Source of the DNA: Aquimarina brevivitae
GTDB taxonomy: Bacteria; Bacteroidota; Bacteroidia; Flavobacteriales; Flavobacteriaceae
DNA: 64,000 nt
Direction: 5' to 3'
NCBI RefSeq assembly: GCF_004216895.1
Contig: NZ_SGXE01000001.1
Location: 310,001 to 374,000, forward strand
Part shown: one piece after another, positions 63,159 to 64,000 of the stretch
Layout: each line of letters starts with the position of its first letter
Numbering within the stretch: the stretch's first letter is position 1
The notes under the pieces: model-generated
Databases searched by the model: none
The model's input: the letters and a program-made list of their open reading frames with translations, nothing else
Told to the model about the DNA's origin: nothing
Made by a program: the position numbers and the translations under genes

Positions 63159-64000
63159 ATGGAACAGCGATCTAAACAGGCTAAAGCAATAGTATTTTAT
63201 TTTTCATTAGTACTTTTTGTAGTTTTTCCGGATCACACCCTGCATGCTCAACTTACCCAAGATACAGATGTGCTTTTTAAGGAAGCATTATCCTTATCAA
63301 AAAGTGGAAATCTAGAAGAGGCCTTGGAAAAAACAAATACGATAATAAGTCTTGCTCCTGAGTATACTGAAGCTCGATTATTAAGGGTCCGCCTTTTACA
63401 TCGCTCTAACCAAAACAATACCTTGGCAACAACGGATATTGTAACCTTATTGAGTTCGGCCGAAGCTAATTTGCGTCCAGAGATTAAAAACTTAGCGATA
63501 CAGCATATCAACCACCTTGAAAATGTTGAGGAATTATCTAATTATAAAAAAGAAATAGAGCCCTATTATGAAAAAGATGTAGCGCTTTATTTACAATTTA
63601 CGGAGCGATATATTCAATTAAAAGAAACACAAGCGGCTAAAGAATCCTTACAGCAGGTTATTGGAAAAATAGGGTTTTCTGATCAAGAAAATTATAGATT
63701 ACAGCAATTGATCAAAGCGCTTTATACCAACAAAATATCCGCTAATCACGAGGTAATTTCATTTCTTAATGACTACCCTGTGCAACAGTCGTGGAACACC
63801 ACAAGTTTGGAGTATCAAAAAACCATAGGGTTGACAGCTGTTATTGCCCGTGCTACATATAGTGATCGTTTTTTTACTGATGGAATGTTGTACCAATTAG
63901 AGGCTTACCCTGTTTTTACAGATCGTATCTATGCTTTTGCTGAAGTGAGTTATTCTGATGCTGATTTCTTTCAAAATTATGGCGTTAGCTTGTCCGGGTA
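63159..64000 (+). CDS. YaiO-type outer-membrane protein with TPR N-terminus (3' end missing)
   Basis: The frame runs from ATG 63159 off the right edge, about 280 residues visible. A signal peptide (residues about 9-30, ending LHAQ) is followed by a helical TPR-like region (LFKEALSLSKSGNLEEALEKT, then LAPEYTEARLLRVRLL). The final visible 55 residues turn beta-rich and aromatic (RATYSDRFFTDGMLYQLEAYP, FAEVSYSDADFF), like YaiO-family outer-membrane barrels. These are often near polysaccharide or glycosyltransferase genes; none is visible here. The class is a good guess, not certain. Confidence 0.7.
   Translation, partial: MEQRSKQAKAIVFYFSLVLFVVFPDHTLHAQLTQDTDVLFKEALSLSKSGNLEEALEKTNTIISLAPEYTEARLLRVRLLHRSNQNNTLATTDIVTLLSSAEANLRPEIKNLAIQHINHLENVEELSNYKKEIEPYYEKDVALYLQFTERYIQLKETQAAKESLQQVIGKIGFSDQENYRLQQLIKALYTNKISANHEVISFLNDYPVQQSWNTTSLEYQKTIGLTAVIARATYSDRFFTDGMLYQLEAYPVFTDRIYAFAEVSYSDADFFQNYGVSLSG

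Noticed and set aside
63248..63511. 87-residue minus-strand frame near the right edge
   Set aside because: Lies wholly within the YaiO-like gene, which has a signal peptide and coherent helices.

Overview
The window is chromosomal DNA from a member of the Bacteroidota, most likely a marine Flavobacteriaceae-type bacterium. The evidence is an AT-rich base composition, genes without clear Shine-Dalgarno sites, repeated TAnnTTTG promoter elements close upstream of starts, a three-subunit SdhCAB succinate dehydrogenase, a type IX secretion (T9SS) sorting domain, many lipoproteins and a carotenoid cluster. I see no CRISPR array, prophage, transposase or rRNA. Most of the window is ordinary core and semi-core genome.

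Layout. 1-6.2 kb: the end of a ligase-associated DEXH helicase with its partner phosphoesterase PdeM, a class V aminotransferase, a TspO-like membrane protein, and a convergent flavin disulfide oxidoreductase. 6.3-9.7 kb: mfd. 9.9-14.5 kb: a small orphan, a membrane-anchored XRE regulator next to a secreted gluzincin-type protease, then aldo/keto reductase, YraN and LD-carboxypeptidase on the minus strand. 14.6-17.8 kb: a DUF1800-DUF1501 secreted pair, the second with Tat-like and T9SS signals. 17.9-22.4 kb: metG, a histone-deacetylase-fold amidohydrolase, a zinc-ribbon protein, a GIDE-domain membrane protein and a CBS protein. 22.6-26.7 kb: M28 membrane peptidase, an NAD-dependent epimerase-like protein and a lipoprotein. 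26.8-30.3 kb: the sdhCAB operon.

30.5-35.1 kb: methionine-type aminotransferase, dinB, an NAD(P)H-binding oxidoreductase, lipoproteins and a CYTH protein. 35.1-48.4 kb: cell-envelope genes, namely PBP1C, a hybrid sensor kinase, a 5'-nucleotidase split into two lipoproteins, a giant alpha-2-macroglobulin and an isoaspartyl peptidase. 48.7-54.0 kb: an SplB-like radical SAM protein behind a two-palindrome operator candidate, a PlsC/acyl-ACP desaturase/HD hydrolase operon, a bacilliredoxin and a DjlA-like J-protein. 54.1-57.3 kb: a crtI / CruF-like / crtY carotenoid operon. 57.4-62.7 kb: the feoAB iron importer with a small cysteine-tailed membrane partner, a SCO protein and RseP. 62.7-64 kb: tRNA-Asn with a duplicated 3' end, then a YaiO-type outer-membrane protein that runs off the window.

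The recurring themes are envelope maintenance and export, metal and redox handling (FeoAB, SCO, bacilliredoxin, Sdh), DNA repair (helicase/PdeM, Mfd, DinB) and pigment synthesis. I found no convincing wholly new defence or mobile system. The observations most worth following are the operator pair at 48.6 kb, the tRNA 3'-end duplication at 62.9 kb, the carotenoid trio, the split nucleotidase and the regulator-protease pair at 10.5-12.3 kb.
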